Positions 6,880-7,337 of a DNA stretch of 7,337 nt are shown piece by piece (the stretch's first letter is position 1; the number at the start of each line of letters is the position of its first letter). Both the position numbers and the translations under genes were made by a program. The stretch covers positions 1-7,337 of the forward strand of contig CAMBOY010000164.1 of assembly GCA_945869245.1 (NCBI GenBank), given 5' to 3'. This DNA is from Hydrogenophaga intermedia (GTDB taxonomy: Bacteria; Pseudomonadota; Gammaproteobacteria; Burkholderiales; Burkholderiaceae_C). The notes under the pieces were generated by a model. That model saw only the letters and a list, made by a program, of their open reading frames with translations, had not been told where the DNA came from and made no database searches.

Positions 6880-6918
6880 GGCCCCCACGCTGCGCCGCTG
6901 CGCGGGTCGCTGCCCCGT
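6880..6918 (+). repeat. Truncated third copy of the palindromic repeat (copy C)
   Basis: GGCCCCCACGCT followed by GCTGCGCGGGTCGCTGCCCC matches the first 40 or so bases of the unit. It breaks off where the G-tract arm of the first hairpin should begin, so both hairpins are lost. With copies A and B it fills nearly all of the 247-bp space between the fusion gene and coaX; the remaining 35 bases (6919-6953) hold the coaX start region. Confidence 0.7.
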
Positions 6919-6942
6919 GAAAACCCTTGTCACCACAAAGTC

Positions 6943-6948
6943 ATAATG
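6943..6948 (+). promoter_or_regulatory. Possible -10 box of coaX
   Basis: CATAAT matches TATAAT at five of six bases in an AT-richer stretch right after the repeats. A transcript would start near 6954-6955, at the coaX ATG itself. No matching -35 is seen at 16-18 bp (TTGTCA at 6927-6932 is only 10 bp away), so this is a weak call. Confidence 0.3.
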
Positions 6949-6953
6949 CGCAC

Positions 6954-7337
6954 ATGACTTTGTTGGCATTGGACGTGGGCAATACCCGACTCAAGTGGGC
7001 GCTGTACGAAGCGCCCCAGCCGGGGGCTGCGTTGCTGGCCCAAGGGGCCGAATTTCTGGAAAACATCGAAAGCCTGGGCGAGGGCGCCTGGGCGGGTTTG
7101 GCGTCGCCGCGCTGGGTGCTGGGCTGCGCGGTGGCCGGTGATGTGGTGCGTCGCCGGGTGCAGGAGCAGCTCGATTTGTGGGACGTACACCCGCAATGGG
7201 TGGTGGCCAGCCCGGCCGAGGCGGGCTTGGTCAACCGCTACGACCATCCCGCGCGCCTGGGCGCCGACCGCTGGGTCGCCATGATTGGCGCGCGCCAGCG
7301 TCTGCTGTCGCAAGGCCGCGCGCGGCCCTGTGTGGTG
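6954..7337 (+). CDS. coaX: Type III pantothenate kinase, N-terminal part (3' end outside window)
   Basis: This cytoplasmic ASKHA-fold kinase phosphorylates pantothenate, the first step of CoA biosynthesis; the type III enzyme is not feedback-inhibited by CoA and needs a monovalent cation. The 128 codons present, about half of a roughly 250-residue protein, show the phosphate-binding motif DVGNTRLKWAL (7-17) and the pantothenate/catalytic segment YDHPARLGADRW (96-107), with the family Asp at 105. The frame is open to the window's edge with no stop. The start is the first Met directly before LLALDVGNT, as in homologues. No Shine-Dalgarno is visible upstream; a second ATG at 6946 is out of frame and stops after three codons, overlapping this start. 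Confidence 0.93.
   Translation, partial: MTLLALDVGNTRLKWALYEAPQPGAALLAQGAEFLENIESLGEGAWAGLASPRWVLGCAVAGDVVRRRVQEQLDLWDVHPQWVVASPAEAGLVNRYDHPARLGADRWVAMIGARQRLLSQGRARPCVV

Noticed and set aside
6704..6918. CRISPR-like array
   Set aside because: The units are adjacent copies of one 87-bp hairpin element without regular unique spacers.
6691..6957. Open frame of 88 codons running through the three repeat copies
   Set aside because: It is repeat sequence that happens to stay open, has no ribosome site, overlaps the end of the fusion gene and ends inside the coaX start. It is useful only in showing that the element's open frame gives the same AAHGSLPPEGA-type peptide found in IcmF.

Overview
This GC-rich window carries only bacterial protein-coding genes. 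Gene content and style point to a betaproteobacterium of the order Burkholderiales, most likely family Comamonadaceae (Hydrogenophaga/Rhodoferax/Acidovorax-like). The hints are a fused isobutyryl-CoA mutase, a persulfide dioxygenase-rhodanese fusion, a type III pantothenate kinase, and a C-rich double-hairpin intergenic repeat of a kind I associate with Comamonadaceae. The family assignment is inference; no rRNA or other marker is present.

Layout: (1) 2-1731, plus strand: the end of nagA (GlcNAc-6-phosphate deacetylase) overlaps by ATGA a SIS-domain protein, probably the alternative glucosamine-6-phosphate deaminase NagB-II. Together they turn GlcNAc-6-P into fructose-6-P. (2) 1751-5128, minus strand, convergent with 19 bp between stops: icmF, a single-chain B12-dependent isobutyryl-CoA mutase with its own G-protein chaperone domain. 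(3) 5129-5332: a 204-bp divergent control region. It has a perfect 16-bp palindrome on the icmF side, and a -10-like box overlapping a G-tract inverted repeat on the other side. (4) 5333-6706, plus strand: a two-gene operon of a CsoR/FrmR-family (DUF156) repressor and a persulfide dioxygenase-rhodanese fusion, best read as a reactive-sulfur sensing and detoxification unit. (5) 6704-6918: two complete copies and one truncated copy of a double-hairpin repeat. (6) 6954 to the end: the start of coaX, catalysing the first step of CoA biosynthesis.

The most striking observation links regions 2 and 5. The same palindromic repeat that fills the 6704-6918 gap also sits inside icmF (about 4248-4326), in frame. 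It adds about 33 residues to the GTPase domain between the switch-like segment and the next conserved strand. Across copies the second hairpin keeps its loop while both stem arms change together, so the structure appears to be conserved rather than the stem sequence. This resembles the protein-invading palindromic elements known from Rickettsia. The second point of interest is the CsoR-like regulator, whose two cysteines do not fit the usual copper-type or CstR-type spacing although it sits directly before a persulfide dioxygenase-rhodanese gene.
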